A stretch of 64,000 nucleotides of DNA from Siniperca chuatsi. Lineage: Eukaryota; Chordata; Actinopteri; Centrarchiformes; Sinipercidae. The stretch covers positions 28,659,372-28,723,371 of the forward strand of contig NC_058055.1 of the NCBI RefSeq assembly GCF_020085105.1. Direction: 5' to 3'. The translations under genes were made by a program, and so were the position numbers. A model generated the notes under the pieces. It was given only the letters and a program-made list of their open reading frames with translations, was not told the DNA's origin and searched no databases. Shown here in pieces: positions 42,801 through 54,742 of the stretch. Position 1 is the first letter of the stretch. The number at the start of each line of letters is the position of its first letter.

Positions 42801-43534
42801 TTCACGATCTACTCCTTCACTGCTCTGAGGAAACTTTACAGGTAAAAACAAGTGTTATTGTCTTCGTATAAAACCTAAAAAGTAACGCTTTTATGCAGAG
42901 TTACATTTGACTTTTCTTCAAAAACCAACAGATGCACTGTTTCCTCCTGTTTGTTTGATTAAAAACTACAGCGAGCAGCTTTTTAAACAGGAATCTATAT
43001 ATCTGTGAGGTGTTTATTTAAAGATTTACGTCTTCAGCAGGAACCAATGGGCTCGCAGCTGAGAGCCGCAGACAGGAAGTGAGACGGTACTGAGAGACGG
43101 ACCGACGTGTTGGTTTGGGTCTGATGACAATGAGAATATATAGAATAACAACAGTTATACTTTAAATTCATGTTGGTCAGAAACATAATGTTACAGATAT
43201 CTTGTGGCGATAACAAAGACTCCGATACCCAGAGTGCTTTGCAGCGGCATCAGAGAACTCGCTGTTCTGTACTCCTTCAGTAATTTACCGACTCTCTCCT
43301 CTCAGTGGTCAGGGGTCTCTGCTCCGTCCTCTGGAGTCCGTCTACCTGCTGGGACTGGTTGCCGTGGCGATCGCCTGCGAGATCCTCTTCCCTCTGTCGC
43401 CGTGGCAACAGAAGCTGCCCTTCCTCCCCCTGCTGGTGACGTCGGTGTACTGCTCTGTGGGCGTCTGTTACTCCTTCCTGCGTCTGTATGTCAGTCTGCT
43501 GAGGCAGGAGGAGGAGAAGCCCAAACAGCTGTGA
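33884..43534 (+). CDS. alg8: Dolichyl pyrophosphate Glc1Man9GlcNAc2 alpha-1,3-glucosyltransferase
   Basis: Thirteen coding exons: 33884-33972, 34971-35049, 35245-35438, 37126-37235, 38195-38262, 38386-38512, 39633-39736, 39877-39997, 40204-40343, 41902-42041, 42305-42402, 42769-42841, 43306-43534. Sum 1,572 nt, 523 aa (human 526), phases closing. Hallmarks: [19 protein letters not shown] and [20 protein letters not shown] (luminal loop conserved in ALG6/ALG8 enzymes), [97 protein letters not shown], and [20 protein letters not shown]. It is a multipass ER membrane enzyme that adds the second glucose, from dolichyl-phosphate glucose, to the lipid-linked N-glycan precursor. The start [11 protein letters not shown] fits the family N-terminus. 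Introns 3, 6 and 9 hold large minisatellites; intron 4 holds a Penelope-like insertion. Confidence 0.97.
35872..36905. repeat. About 20-bp minisatellite, alg8 intron 3
   Basis: About 1.03 kb, roughly 50 copies. The core is TAGCTAAGCTAACCC followed by variable CTGACA, ACAAC or ACGACC segments. Confidence 0.95.
37536..37964 (+). mobile_element. Penelope-like element copy D
   Basis: In alg8 intron 4, same strand as the gene. Flanked by the 12-bp duplication ATCATTTCTGTA (37524-37535 and 37965-37976). It begins AGACGGTGTAGTCCCTCATT, runs straight into the end of the endonuclease ORF region (GTTGGTTTGAAAGAGGAGTC encodes the SWFERGV region) and ends CCTTTTCTACGAT. There is no long inverted arm. 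The ORF is broken. Confidence 0.85.
38873..39178. repeat. 21-bp minisatellite, alg8 intron 6
   Basis: About 14 copies of a 21-bp unit containing GCAGTCACTTAGCAACTACC, with T/C variants (CTTAG/CCTAG). Confidence 0.95.
40717..41712. repeat. 36-bp minisatellite, alg8 intron 9
   Basis: About 1 kb, near 27 units, of AGAGGCGCGGC blocks alternating with GAGCGCCATAAAG. The unit length is a multiple of three, so long ORFs stay open on both strands (for example [12 protein letters not shown] plus, [12 protein letters not shown] minus). These are repeat artefacts. Confidence 0.95.
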
Positions 43535-44620
43535 GACGCCGTCCTGTTACCCGAGAGCTCACAGGTTAGATCCCCAACACACCTGCGTCCCTGAGCGCGA
43601 CACGTGCCCCCGAGCAAAACACTCGGACTCTGACTGCAGTCATCGTTAATGCTCCTCAGCCTGTGAACTGTTAGCCACCAACACAGCCGCAGTCATTAAA
43701 CAAAATGTTTACATGTCACACACCGTGGAGGCGCTTGTTTGATTGTATTCGTGTTGAATTCACCTGCAGTTGTGTTGTACGGTACACTGGTAAATAATCG
43801 AAGGTTTAAAATGACAAGTGCGGCAAAGCCAGACCTCTCAGAATGTGTGACATTACACTGTGTTGTATCTCTGTGGTCTTGAGCTTCAGTACAGGCAATA
43901 ACAGCAAAGAGTCGCAGTAACAGTTCATATATTTACGGCCCAGGTGTCTCAGGTCGACAGCAGTAATTAGCGATCACTATGTACCTGTCCTACTCGGCTC
44001 GACCGTTCTGTTTTTTTTAAATCTGTCTCTCAAAAGTCCAACAACTTGTGAAATCGCTGGACTCTCCGAAGCGTAACCTGCCGCCACACGGGGAGGAAGT
44101 GTTCAGCAGGTGCTCCCTCCCACAGCGCTCGCTACCTGTCTCTACCTCAGACTGAACAAACCACCTGCACGCCGATCAGTCGACTCCAGAGACGTGCAGC
44201 TCACATCAGCGCTCACTAATTACATTCACTATATTATATTAATTCAGTAACTTGATGGCAGAGCAAAAGCAAACTTGTCTGTTTGGTATCGGGGGCCAAT
44301 CAGGACAGGCACTATAGGTGTGACTGTGGTCTGCGTGTGTGTCAGCACTGTGACCTGTCCAGGTACACCCCCACCTCATCACCAGTGCATGCTGGGATAC
44401 ACAACCCTCTGAGCAGTAACTCTGAGCATCCGCTCGGCTGAAAGATTTCTGTATTTATTTGAAAATATTTGAACTTTTATGGCGCCGCAGAATGGAAACC
44501 TGTCAAAGTGAAAGCCGGAGAACGCGGCCTGTGTTCCCTCTTTACATCACGAGCAACTCGACATTTATGATGTTTGTTTTTCTATATTTTCAAATAAAAG
44601 ATATACATTTATTTTTCGTG
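43535..44620 (+). other. alg8: Putative alg8 3' UTR
   Basis: About 1.1 kb between the alg8 stop and the AATAAA at 44593. No other exon or repeat was recognised here. Confidence 0.5.
44593..44598 (+). terminator. alg8: alg8 poly(A) signal
   Basis: AATAAA followed by TTTTTCGTGTATGTGATGTT, a GU-rich element. About 1.06 kb after the stop and about 210 bp from the opposing GCAP signal. Confidence 0.6.
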
Positions 44621-44805
44621 TATGTGATGTTTTACTGTGACTGACTTTTACTCACATCTTCACCTTCCACAAAAATGTATCCGACTGGATTCAAACAAAC
44701 AGAGCAGGTGAAGAAAAACATCGACAGTAATGATTTTTGATTGGTTAGCGTTGATGTCACGGTTTAAATGAAAGACACAAAGTTTGTTTAAAAACTTTAT
44801 TGATA

Positions 44806-44811
44806 AGGCAA
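44806..44811 (-). terminator. GCAP gene poly(A) signal (candidate)
   Basis: AATAAA on the minus strand in CTTATCAATAAAGTTTTTAA, about 2.2 kb after the stop at 47014. If used, the 3' UTR contains the 45342-46110 minisatellite. Confidence 0.45.
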
Positions 44812-45341
44812 CACAAAACGTGATTGGTTAACATGAACTTTTACGGGACATAGTTTCACTGTAAATATCTCTCTGTTGCGCTATAAGAAGTGTTAGCGTT
44901 GATGCTAACCTGCAGATCAGATCTGACTGTACGACTATCAGTTAGCAGCTTTAAGGACAAAATGGCCTCTTTTCTTTAACCCTAACCAGCAAGAGTTCAT
45001 AACCAGTTTTCTACAAACGTGTTCAAACGTCCCCCTCCGTCGTCTTGATCTTGTCTCGCACATCGTCATATAAAAGTAAAAAGGTTTTCAACATTCAAAT
45101 CATTCAGTAGATTCCTTTTGAACTTCAAAATAAGAGACCGGTCGCACGAAACTAACAACTAATGCTGTCAAAGAACAAAATCAAATAACAATGTTTACAT
45201 GTTGTTGTGCATCCAAACATCGTTTCTGCTTGTTTACATCAAACTTGAAAACACATTGAAGCAGTTTAAAAAGTTAACAGAGATTTCCTTCAAATTAAAA
45301 CCAAATGAACGACGGTTTGAAGGTTTTACACTTTACACTGG

Positions 45342-46110
45342 TTTGACCTGGTGTGGCCTGGTTTGCCCTGGTGTGGCCTGGTTTGCCCTGGTTTGCCCTG
45401 GTGTGGCCTGGTTTGCCCTAGTGTGGCCCTGGTGTGCCCTGGTGTGGGCCCTGGTGTGCCCTGGTGTGGGCCCTGGTTTGCCCTGGTGTGCCCTGGTATG
45501 GCCTGGTTTGCCCTGGTGTGCCCTAGTTTGCCCTGGTGTGCCCTGGTGTGGGCCCTGGTGTGGGCCCTGGTTTGCCCTGGTGTGCCCTGGTTTGCCCTGG
45601 TGTGCCCTGGTATGGCCTGGTTTGCCCTAGTGTGGCCCTGGTTTGCCCTGGTGTGCCCTGGTATGGCCTGGTTTGCCCTGGTGTGGCCCTGGTGTGCCCT
45701 GGTGTGGGCCCTGGTGTGCCCTGGTGTGGGCCCTGGTTTGCCCTGGTGTGCCCTGGTATGGCCTGGTTTGCCCTGGTGTGCCCTAGTTTGCCCTGGTGTG
45801 CCCTGGTGTGGGCCCTGGTGTGGGCCCTGGTTTGCCCTGGTGTGCCCTGGTATGGCCTGGTTTGCCCTAGTGTGGCCCTGGTGTGCCCTGGTGTGCACTG
45901 GTGTGGCCTGGGTTGCCCTGGTGTGGCCTGGTTTACTCTGGGTGTGGCCTGGGTTGGCCTGGTTTGCCCTGGTGTGCCCTAGTTTGCCCTGGGTTTGGCC
46001 TGGGTTGCCCTGGTTTGCCCTGGTTTGCCCTGGGTGTGGCCTGGTTTACTCTGGGTGTGGCCTGGGTTGGCCTGGTTTGCCTTGGTGTGGCCTGGGTTGG
46101 CCTGGGTAAA
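45342..46110. repeat. CCCTGGTGTG/CCTGGTTTG minisatellite with 260-bp higher order
   Basis: About 770 bp of 9-12 bp units (GCCCTGGTGTG, GGCCTGGTTTG, GGGCCCTGGTG). The segment 45421-45590 recurs exactly at 45681-45850, an offset of 260 bp. Long ORFs here on both strands are repeat artefacts. Confidence 0.95.
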
Positions 46111-47013
46111 TCTCTGGACTGGCCTGGTGCCAGAGGAGCTCATGGATCAGGTTGTTGAGGATTACTTTGCTCCGCTCTGTGGTGGAGGCCAGAAATGGAA
46201 AATGGATTTTCTGACCCTCAGTGGGTTTTTCTGAAAGCGATGCTACTGTTTGGTATGTTTTTGTGTTTTAAAGCAGGAAGTTTGTCAAGCCTTGAGCTTG
46301 TCCTTACAACATAAAGCTCTGCGGTGGCGAAGCTGTCGGCAGATCAGCTCCGTTACGACTCAGGCTGCTGAACCTTTTACAGCTTTAAGAGGATCAGCAG
46401 CTTCAGAGCAAAGACTCCCAGCATGCTCTGCTCACAGAGACAGAACCGACCTCAACTGTGGCTGGGCGATGTGGTCGAAATCACGATCACAGCGTTAATA
46501 AAGATATTCTCAGACATCAGTGCGGATGTCAGCTGTTCTGCTTTACATCAAACCAAACCTGAGGTTCGGCGTCCAGCCCTCGGCGTGTTTGGTATCTGTG
46601 GAAACTGGAATCGTCACTATAATTCAAAATAAAGTTCTGTGGTTTGAACATTTTTGGACAAACGTGATCTTTGTGACGGTGGACTCCTGAGGGATCAAGG
46701 TGGCGGCTGGAAAACGGAAACATCGAAGTCTCCGTCGAAGATATCTTTGTTTCAAAAATGAATTTGTTTCTCACCCTGATGCCCGGAGGCGAGGAGCAGC
46801 CAGACGCTCAGAGGCTGGGCGGCCAATCACAGTCCATCGCAAAGTTCTACATTTTCAGCGTCCCTTGTTTCCCGCTGCCTCGCTCCAACTGTCAAGCCTT
46901 TTCTCTTTCTTTGAAGGGGAGTGAGGGTTGATTATTATTATTTTGGATGGGGTTTGGAGGATTTCTGCTTCAGTCAGTCTTTGTCGTCCCGCTGCACCTC
47001 CGGCTCCGCGCTC

Positions 47014-50000
47014 TCATCCCGCCCGGCCCTCCACGATGATGACTAACACCGGCGTCAGGTCCATCATTTTCTTCAGCATGTCCATGATGTCCTCGTGGTC
47101 TTTGGCTCCCTCGATGAACTCCTCCAGAGTCATCTCACCTGAGGGGTCAAAAGACAGTTGAGGGGTTATAATGGGGAATGGAAACTAAATGGGTTTGTTG
47201 TATTTCAGCAGCACCAGTCCTGCTCTGAGGGAGTCCGGGGTACACGCATCACAACAAACAATAAAACAACAAGAAACATGTAAAACCGAGCGCTGCTCAT
47301 CGAGTGTTCTGATGTCCGCATGTTTCACTTTATGTTTGAAAGCCTGTCCAGCTGATTCCAGGTAGCGGCTCCATAATACGCAGCTTTGTGGCTGCGGGGA
47401 TTTCAAGGAGACGTGGATCCACGTGGACTTTGTGTGACCATTAGTGGCCGGTGGTGAAGTCCACCTAAACACTTCTGTTGGGTATCTGAGGGTTTACAAA
47501 TGCCTTTGCACCGTCTTAGCATGCTGAGAAGCTAACAAGCCCCACATGCATGACTTAAGCATGTTATTATGTGAGCCAGTAGCATTTTCACAGACCTGTC
47601 GGCCGATTTGAAAGTGGTTTGCCTGCAGCAGTACTAAAGTCTGTACTGGTAGTAATCGTCGTAGCAGAGCCATTAGCGTTAGTGGTATTAACGATAATAT
47701 CATCAGCTGCTGTCAGGAAGCAGCGTCTTGTTCTTTACCTTCTCCCTTCACATCGATCCTCTCAAATATGAGCGAGACGATTTCCTCGGGGTCGATGTCT
47801 CTGTTGCGTGTGATGTCCTGGATGGCCTGCAGGGGGAGACACACAGTCGGACTCAGATGCAAACCACGGAAGCAGGACAACAGAACGAGGACAAAACAAC
47901 CTTAAAAAGCTCAGAATCTGCACTTTTTGTTCTGCAGGTTTGTTCACTTTTGTCTGAACGATGAAGATGAAATCCGAGGAGTCAAAGATTATTAGAATAA
48001 TCTGTGTTTGAATGTCGGGTATGGAGGATCATTTTGCCCAGAATTAAACTTAAGAGGGAAAATGGAAAACAAAGTTTTCCTTTTCTGTTACACATTTCAG
48101 TTTCAGCTTTTGCATTTAAGCTTTTCTGTTTTCCATTTCAGGATTTGAAATGTCACTTTTCAAACTGCTTCCTTTTTCTTTTTAGCATTTAATTCTGGCC
48201 TGATTATCCTGAGTACTAAAATCTAATAATAGTTTGCCATTTTCTCTTAATTGTTCCACGTAATTGTGGGTAAAATGATCCTCCACAGCTGGAGCTGCAG
48301 AGGGTGAAGCGCTCCACAGCAGACTGGACCCTCTGACTGGTTTGACGTCCAGATTAACTGGGTCGCAGCCGTTCGACACACTTCCAGCAGCTTCCTGCCG
48401 ACTGATAGATTGAGCTCCTTCAGCAGATTAACGCTCATCTTATTTCAGAGCTAATCCAGCCAAGTCAAGCAGCTTCCACACTGCTGATTCACTCCGGTTC
48501 TCAGAGCTTCTGTTCTTCATGATAAACCCCCTTTAAATTTATTTAAAGTTCTGAAATATATTTCAGTTTTTATAAATTTCCTCTAAATTGACATATTTGG
48601 TATCTTTTGAAGAAAATTTGAGGATGAATAACTGACATTAGTGCGTCATGCATACAGCTGTGCCCTGCCTGCAAGACACAATCAATCAATTAATCTATTA
48701 GAAATTACATTTATATACAACTTAGCAACAGTAAAAACATTTTCTATTAATATAATGAGGAACTGTTGTTAACGTGTCTGGCAAGTTGCAAAAATGTTCA
48801 CTGACGACGTTTTTCATTTGTTTTCCTCCAACATGTCCGATCTTACAAACCTGTCCAGCTCGTAGTGAGTGCAGCATTATGAAACCGGTTCTGTTTAGAC
48901 CCTCGCAGCTCTTCGAGGTTACTGAAAGATCCTCGTCTGGTTTCAGACCAAAAGTCTGCAGTGGCTTCAGACACGACGTGTTTATTAGCATTTAACTGAA
49001 ACCACCATCGTTCACCAAAAACTTCAACTTTAACCAAAGTGCTTTTGTTGTCTAAACCACAGACGGGACTCAGGATGTGAACCCGGACTCTGGAGTCAAA
49101 GTCCAGAACTTTGGACGTCCACCATCCACCCTGACCCCCACCCTGCGACTACTTTGTGGTTCATAAAAGTAGCGCTTCATTTACTCAAAAAGACTTACGT
49201 TTGTCAGCACAACAAAATGGGGAAAACAGTTTAGTAATTTAAACCTGTAATTTGTAGGAGAAACTAGAGAAAAGTCCAAAAATAGAGAAACAACTTTCAG
49301 AATCAAATCTTCAGAGCTTCACTGTCTACAAGAGAATTCATAAATCACAGGAGAAATCAAAGTAAATACTAATTAATTAATCCAGCTTGCCTTCTTTTCC
49401 AGGTTTTTGAGACAAAGTTAAGAAACTTAAACAACCCTAACCCAGTTTTTCATCATCTGATCCCCAGAATATTTCAGGGTTCAGTCGAGTCCTTTCATAA
49501 ATGAACTCTCTTAAATCCTAATTTGTACAGTGCAAAAGAAAAAAGGACTCGCTGTCCACGTCGGACCTCCTGAATGTTTTTGACTCTACCGCCCGGAGGA
49601 AGAGCAGCAGCTCTCAGCTGAAGATCTTTAGATGTTACGTGCGTTGATGCGTCTTTCTTCTCTGGCGTCTCAGCTGGTTTCTGGAGGTTTATTCTGGACG
49701 GACGCCAGAGACGATGACGTCCTCTGGAAGTGAATGTAAGTGATGTCACATTTCACACATTTGTGCGACTGCGATTTTCCACATTCAGCATGAATCCTGA
49801 CTGACTGAAACCCTGACATTGTACTCGTTCGTGGGTTTGTGCCGAGCCTCGTCGATGATGCTGAGGTCACATGGTTTGTGTTTGTGTGATGATTACCGAG
49901 AAGATGGTCTCCAGTTCTTCCCTGTCGATCTTTCCGTTGCCGTCCTGGTCGAACAGTTTAAAGTACCACTTTAGTTTCTGGTTGATTTCTCCTTTCAGCA

Positions 50001-52790
50001 TCAGACTGACGGCTGCGATGTACTCCACAAAGTCGATATAACCGTCCTGCAGACAGAGAAGAGGGAGATTAAACCAACGTGAGGATCAGTTTCTCTGAAG
50101 ATGTATTAGTTTTGTTTTCAAGTTAAACTTCGTCAGCTCTCCAAAACTAAAGCTGGGTATTTAACCTGTAGATCGTCTGGTCAGATGCATCTTATTTTTA
50201 CTGACTCCTGATTTAAATCATCATTTTGCCAGTGAAAAAACTCTGCATGAGGAATTCAAGTTTGTGAAACTGTAGAGAAGATTTGTCGTTGTGGAAAAAT
50301 AAGAGAACGTGCAAATTCAGTTTGAATTAGAAAAAAGAAATGCTTTTTGCGAACAGTACCAGTTGAAAGCCGAAAACTCAAAGTTCCCACACTGGATGTG
50401 ACACTGAACAACACTTCAACACACACAACTATACATGTACACAAAGTCCGACTCTCTCCCTCTGCTTTGTTCCGTATCACAGCATCTGTTCTGTCTTCAT
50501 TTTCCTGCACCTGCTGATTATTTTCTCAATTAACTGATTAATTGTTTGGTAGATAAAATGTCAGAAAATGGTAAAACCAAACAAACAGCCATCACAGTTT
50601 CTCAGAGGCCGAGGTGACGTCTTCAAATGTCAAAGAGATTGTTTCCTGTGATCAAAAACCAGAAACACATTCAGATTTGACCAGTAAATATTTGGCATTT
50701 ATGCTTAATTAATGACTTAATTGATTGGTTGAGAACAATATCACAACAATAATAACAATATATCTTATCTCTTGCATTACATCAGATCAAACTCTTCAAA
50801 TGTGTAAAACAAAAGCTTCAGAAACTCATTTTGAAGTTTAGTTTATTACAAATCGCTTCGAATTAATTTTTGGCAGCAGAAGTTTATAAAATGATATGAT
50901 CGTGTCATTACAATACGTTTCCACTCATAATCAATAAAAGATAGTGAGTTATCGCCCGGTCCTACAGCATGTAAATGTGCTTGGGAATTATTATATTCCA
51001 TATTTTTCATGTATACACAGAAATCACAATGTCAGGTCGTGGAAACATCGTGGAAACATCGCGGAAGAGTCGCGGAAACGTCGCGGAAGAGTCGCGGAAA
51101 CGTCATGGAAGAGTCGTGGAAGCGTCATGGAAACGTCGTGGAAGAGTCGCGGAAGAGTCGTGGAAACGTCGCGGAAGAGTCGCGGAAACGTCGTGGAAGA
51201 GTCGCGGAAACGTCGCGGAAGAGTCGTGGAAACGTCGCGAAACGTCGTGGAAACGTCGCGGAAGAGTCGCGGAAACGTCATGGAAACGTTGTGGAAGAGT
51301 CCCGGAAACGGCGCGGAAATCTATTGGCCAAAATGAATCGTGCATCAAACTAAAACTCTGAGCTCTCTGTTGTTAAAAAAGCAAGCCTTTCGCCCTGTGA
51401 TGTCCTTCCCCGGATGGAGTCCAGTCCCTGAGCTCTCAGGACATCCTGAACGTCACCGCCACGCACTCTGAATCCACTTAACTCGCCGTGAACACACACA
51501 GCAGGGATAATAGCTCTGCATGCCAACACTGTAAGCCAGCAGAGAGCCAGTGTCAGTTGTGCGTCAGCATCTCTGCAGACTGAAGCTGGTTTTTAACACT
51601 TTGCTCTCTGCAGCAGTTTTATTAAGATGCAGAAACAAAAATATCATTTGGGGTCAGAAAACAGCATAAAATGTCTCGATTACATTTTCTAGAATAATAT
51701 GAAATAAAATAATGAGACCAAATACAAGCACAAACATTTTAGCGTGAAAGTTCAGTCTTGACTTTGGAAATAGTAGTTTGACAAAATAATCATAACTCAA
51801 GGTCTACTTACAAGGTTTTACTGAAGCTTTCAATCACATCTCACGGTCTTCATCAGTTAGTGGAGTTATCGCGACTGAAATGTCATGCTGAGGTCACGTG
51901 ATGACAACTGAGCAAACTCCATCCACAGATGAAAGCCATGAGATGCAGTTAAAAGCTCCATAAAGAAGCTAGTTAGTGGACCTTGAGTTAAGATTCTTTA
52001 TTCATAAAAGTGCAAAGAAGTTTAAAAGTTACAAGTGCGTTTATCTGATTAATCTGCTGGATATTTTCTCCATTAATCAGTTCGTTTTGTCTTTAATAGG
52101 TCAGAAATATGGCTCTTATAATTCAGATTATCCCAAAAGTGACATTCAAGTGTCTCGTTTTATCCGACCAGCTGTGCAAAACAAAGGAAGACATTCAGTT
52201 TTCAGTTGAACGTGACAAAGAAAAGCTTCACATTTCCACATTTGAGAAGCGGGAACCTGCAAGTTTCTGGCATTTTTGGTAAAAAAAAAAAAAAAAAAAA
52301 AGAATAACAATGATCAAAATTAGTTTTCAGTCGATGTTTGTGTCAGATGTTTGTGCTCATGGCCCCAGTGAGGCTTAGACTGGCTCTGGTCCAGTGAAAC
52401 CAGTAGACTAACCAGAGGCAAAGACTTCAGTTGTGAAATAAAACCGAAAAGGACAGATTTGACATTTCAGCTTTCGGCTGCTGCTCTTTTAACCGACAAC
52501 AACTCGTTATATTTAGACAACGTTTAACGTTTAATTCAGAACCTTTATTTTGAAACCCCTCGCTTTGTGTGAGTGTGTGTCGGTGTGAAACGCACCCCGT
52601 CCATGTCGAAGGTGAAGAAGACCTGGTCCACGTAGCTGTTGGCGTTCTCGCTCATGCCCTTCAGGCCCAGGATGGCCTTCAGCTCGAACAGCGTGATGAG
52701 GCCCGACGGAGACTCTCGCATGAACTTGTTGTACCAGTGGTGCATGTCCTCCGCCAGGATGTCGTCCAGGTTCGAGCCGTGGTTCCCCAT
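47014..52790 (-). CDS. Guanylate cyclase-activating protein (GCAP, GUCA1 family)
   Basis: Four exons on the minus strand: 52790-52596, 50046-49897, 47826-47739, 47138-47014. Sum 558 nt, 185 aa, the usual GCAP size. The N-terminus MGNHGSNL fits an N-myristoylation signal. EF1 is degenerate (SPSG where many GCAPs have CPSG). EF2 loop [12 protein letters not shown] (residues 62-73, split by intron 1), EF3 [12 protein letters not shown] (98-109), EF4 DVKGEGEMTLEE (140-151). [25 protein letters not shown] and [20 protein letters not shown] are typical of the family. GCAPs sense calcium in rods and cones and switch retinal guanylate cyclases. Convergent with alg8. Which fish paralogue this is cannot be settled without a tree, so no symbol is given. 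Confidence 0.93.
49653..49732 (+). repeat. 80-bp repeat, copy 2
   Basis: Near-identical partner of 27905-27984; lies in GCAP intron 2. Only a GACGTCAG/GACGCCAG difference was seen. Confidence 0.85.
51035..51320. repeat. 12-bp minisatellite, GCAP intron 1
   Basis: About 23 units alternating GTCGCGGAAACG and GTCGTGGAAGA(G). Stop-free in several frames; the ORFs here are artefacts. Confidence 0.95.
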
Positions 52791-53285
52791 TGGTGCGGTC
52801 CGACAGGTGCACCGAGGTGAAGAGAAACAAAACCTCCAAGAAAAGGAAGACTGAGGAATTCTCCTTACCTGGAAAGAGAGGGTTTTAGAAAAAGAGACGA
52901 AACCAGCAAATGACCTCAGACAAGAACTGCAGGCCTCATTTGATCCTCAGTGGACGGATGTTCAGTAAGAGCTCGGTAAAGGTGTCTGCAGTCCTTTTCT
53001 TGGGACAGAGAAGAAGAAAAATGACAAAAAGGTTAGAAATCCGTGGCGTCGGCAGCAAGGCCAACAGACTTCAGCAGCAGGAGGGTCGACATCCAGGCAG
53101 AGAGCAGATCTCAGGACTCTCTGACCCTCTTACGTCCTGGAGGAAAATTCAAGGAAGCACCGGAAATAGCTCCCTAATGGGATCAGGCCGGCCTGCCGCA
53201 GGGTTCTGCTGCCAGAGGCCGAGCCAAGAGGCTTTACCTGCCGTGTTCAGGTTAGGCAGCGGGGCCGGCCCTGGACGCAGGGTGG

Positions 53286-53293
53286 TTATATAA
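53286..53293 (-). promoter_or_regulatory. Candidate TATA box of the GCAP gene
   Basis: TTATATAA on the minus strand, about 500 bp upstream of the GCAP ATG, with a G/C-rich stretch downstream of it. GCAP genes are tissue-specific, so a TATA promoter is plausible. It would imply a long or spliced leader; position alone supports this call. Confidence 0.35.
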
Positions 53294-53625
53294 CACTTTA
53301 ACAGGAAGGTTTCTACCAGTTAACTGTGGCACTTTATTTGGATAGTCCGCCTCCAGATAGTTTGTAGAGTATTTGTAACATTTCAGCAGCTTATTATCTG
53401 AGATTCAACAAGTCAACTGTTTCCCAAATGAACCGTTTTCTGATTTTACACCACTGTGGTTAAGGTTTGGTTTAGGCACAAAAAACATCTTGGTGAGGGT
53501 TTGCTCATGAACTGCCACGTACTGATAATCTGTTAAACATCTACAGACAAAGTCAAACAGTTCAAATGTTACAAATACTCGATTCTTGAGTATTGCCCCA
53601 TCGTGATGCATCAAACAGACTGGAC

Positions 53626-53690
53626 AGTGGAGGAAAGTAACTAAGTACATTTACCCAAGTATGATTTTGGGATACTTGTACTTCTGTTTG
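53626..53690. repeat. hAT-like element end fragment
   Basis: CAGTGGAGGAAAGTAACTAA and GTACATTTACCCAAGTATGA, the family's left terminus. Confidence 0.55.
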
Positions 53691-54742
53691 TAGTGAGAAA
53701 TCCAGGGAAAGGAAGTGATTATTTTAAAATAACGGGAAAAAACCTTCAACCCCAGTCACTCTGGAGCTCCTGTCCACTGAGGGAAATTTCACACTGAACA
53801 AATCTTCAAATCAGCTCAAATTAACTCATTAAGACATCTGGCGACTTAAGCTTGGGACGAACCTGAAGACCATCTGAACGCTACAGTAAAGTAACTGTAA
53901 ATCCACCAGACAACACACTGAACCTCTGCAGGTAGACGACCCTGCAGATCCCACCTGAACACCAACTGTCACATGATCTTGTAAAAACAAACATGGACGC
54001 CAACCAGCAGCATGTTGATATGCAGCGACATTTGTGCTGAAAAGACCAAAAAACGGGAGTCTGGCGAGATCCTGGATGGAGGCCTGCAGGACTGCAGAGC
54101 CCACAGAGGGAACTTCAGGTACGGATGTTTATTTACAGGTGCGTCTCCCACTGATGACACAAGTGACGTCATCATCGGTCGCCGAGTCAGTCGCAAATAT
54201 CAAACGTTTAAAAACATCTTGGTGACAACGACGGGCAGCGACTGGATCTGAAGACTTCAAACACTCTGTATGGACGAGACTGGAACAGGTCCGGTCTGGA
54301 ACAGACCCGGTCCAACTTGGTCCCATCAGTCGTCACAAATAGACCAATCATTGGAGAGACAGTCCTAATGCAGGACTTTACATTCATTGATCCGTTCGTC
54401 GGCTTAGTCTCAGTTCATTTTCATTGGCTGAGATCTTTCATGTCTCTTTCAGCTTCCATTTATCGATCTGTTCTTTTTTTCTGTGCTGACATTTAAACAT
54501 TTCATCCCAGTTTCTGTGACCTTTGACCTTGTGAAGTTCAGAGCTGCTGGTAGTGATCCAGTTAAACCCATAATGACGACTTCAGAGGAACACTGGGAAT
54601 CGTACAGTCTCGGCTTTTTTCAGAATTTTAGATTAACAAACAACATCCGTGTCTTTTTTATTTTTTAGAACATTTAAAATGTGGATTTTTAATCTTAAAG
54701 ACAAATGTTAAGAAACATTACTTCACCTGATCCAGATAAATC

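Noticed and set aside
45326..46234. ORFs of 140-250 codons rich in Trp/Cys/Pro or His/Gln/Gly
   Set aside because: Translation of the CCTGG-type minisatellite on either strand; no start context or similarity.
50944..51361. Arg/Ser-rich or SR-protein-like ORFs
   Set aside because: Product of the 12-bp GTCGCGGAA minisatellite inside GCAP intron 1.
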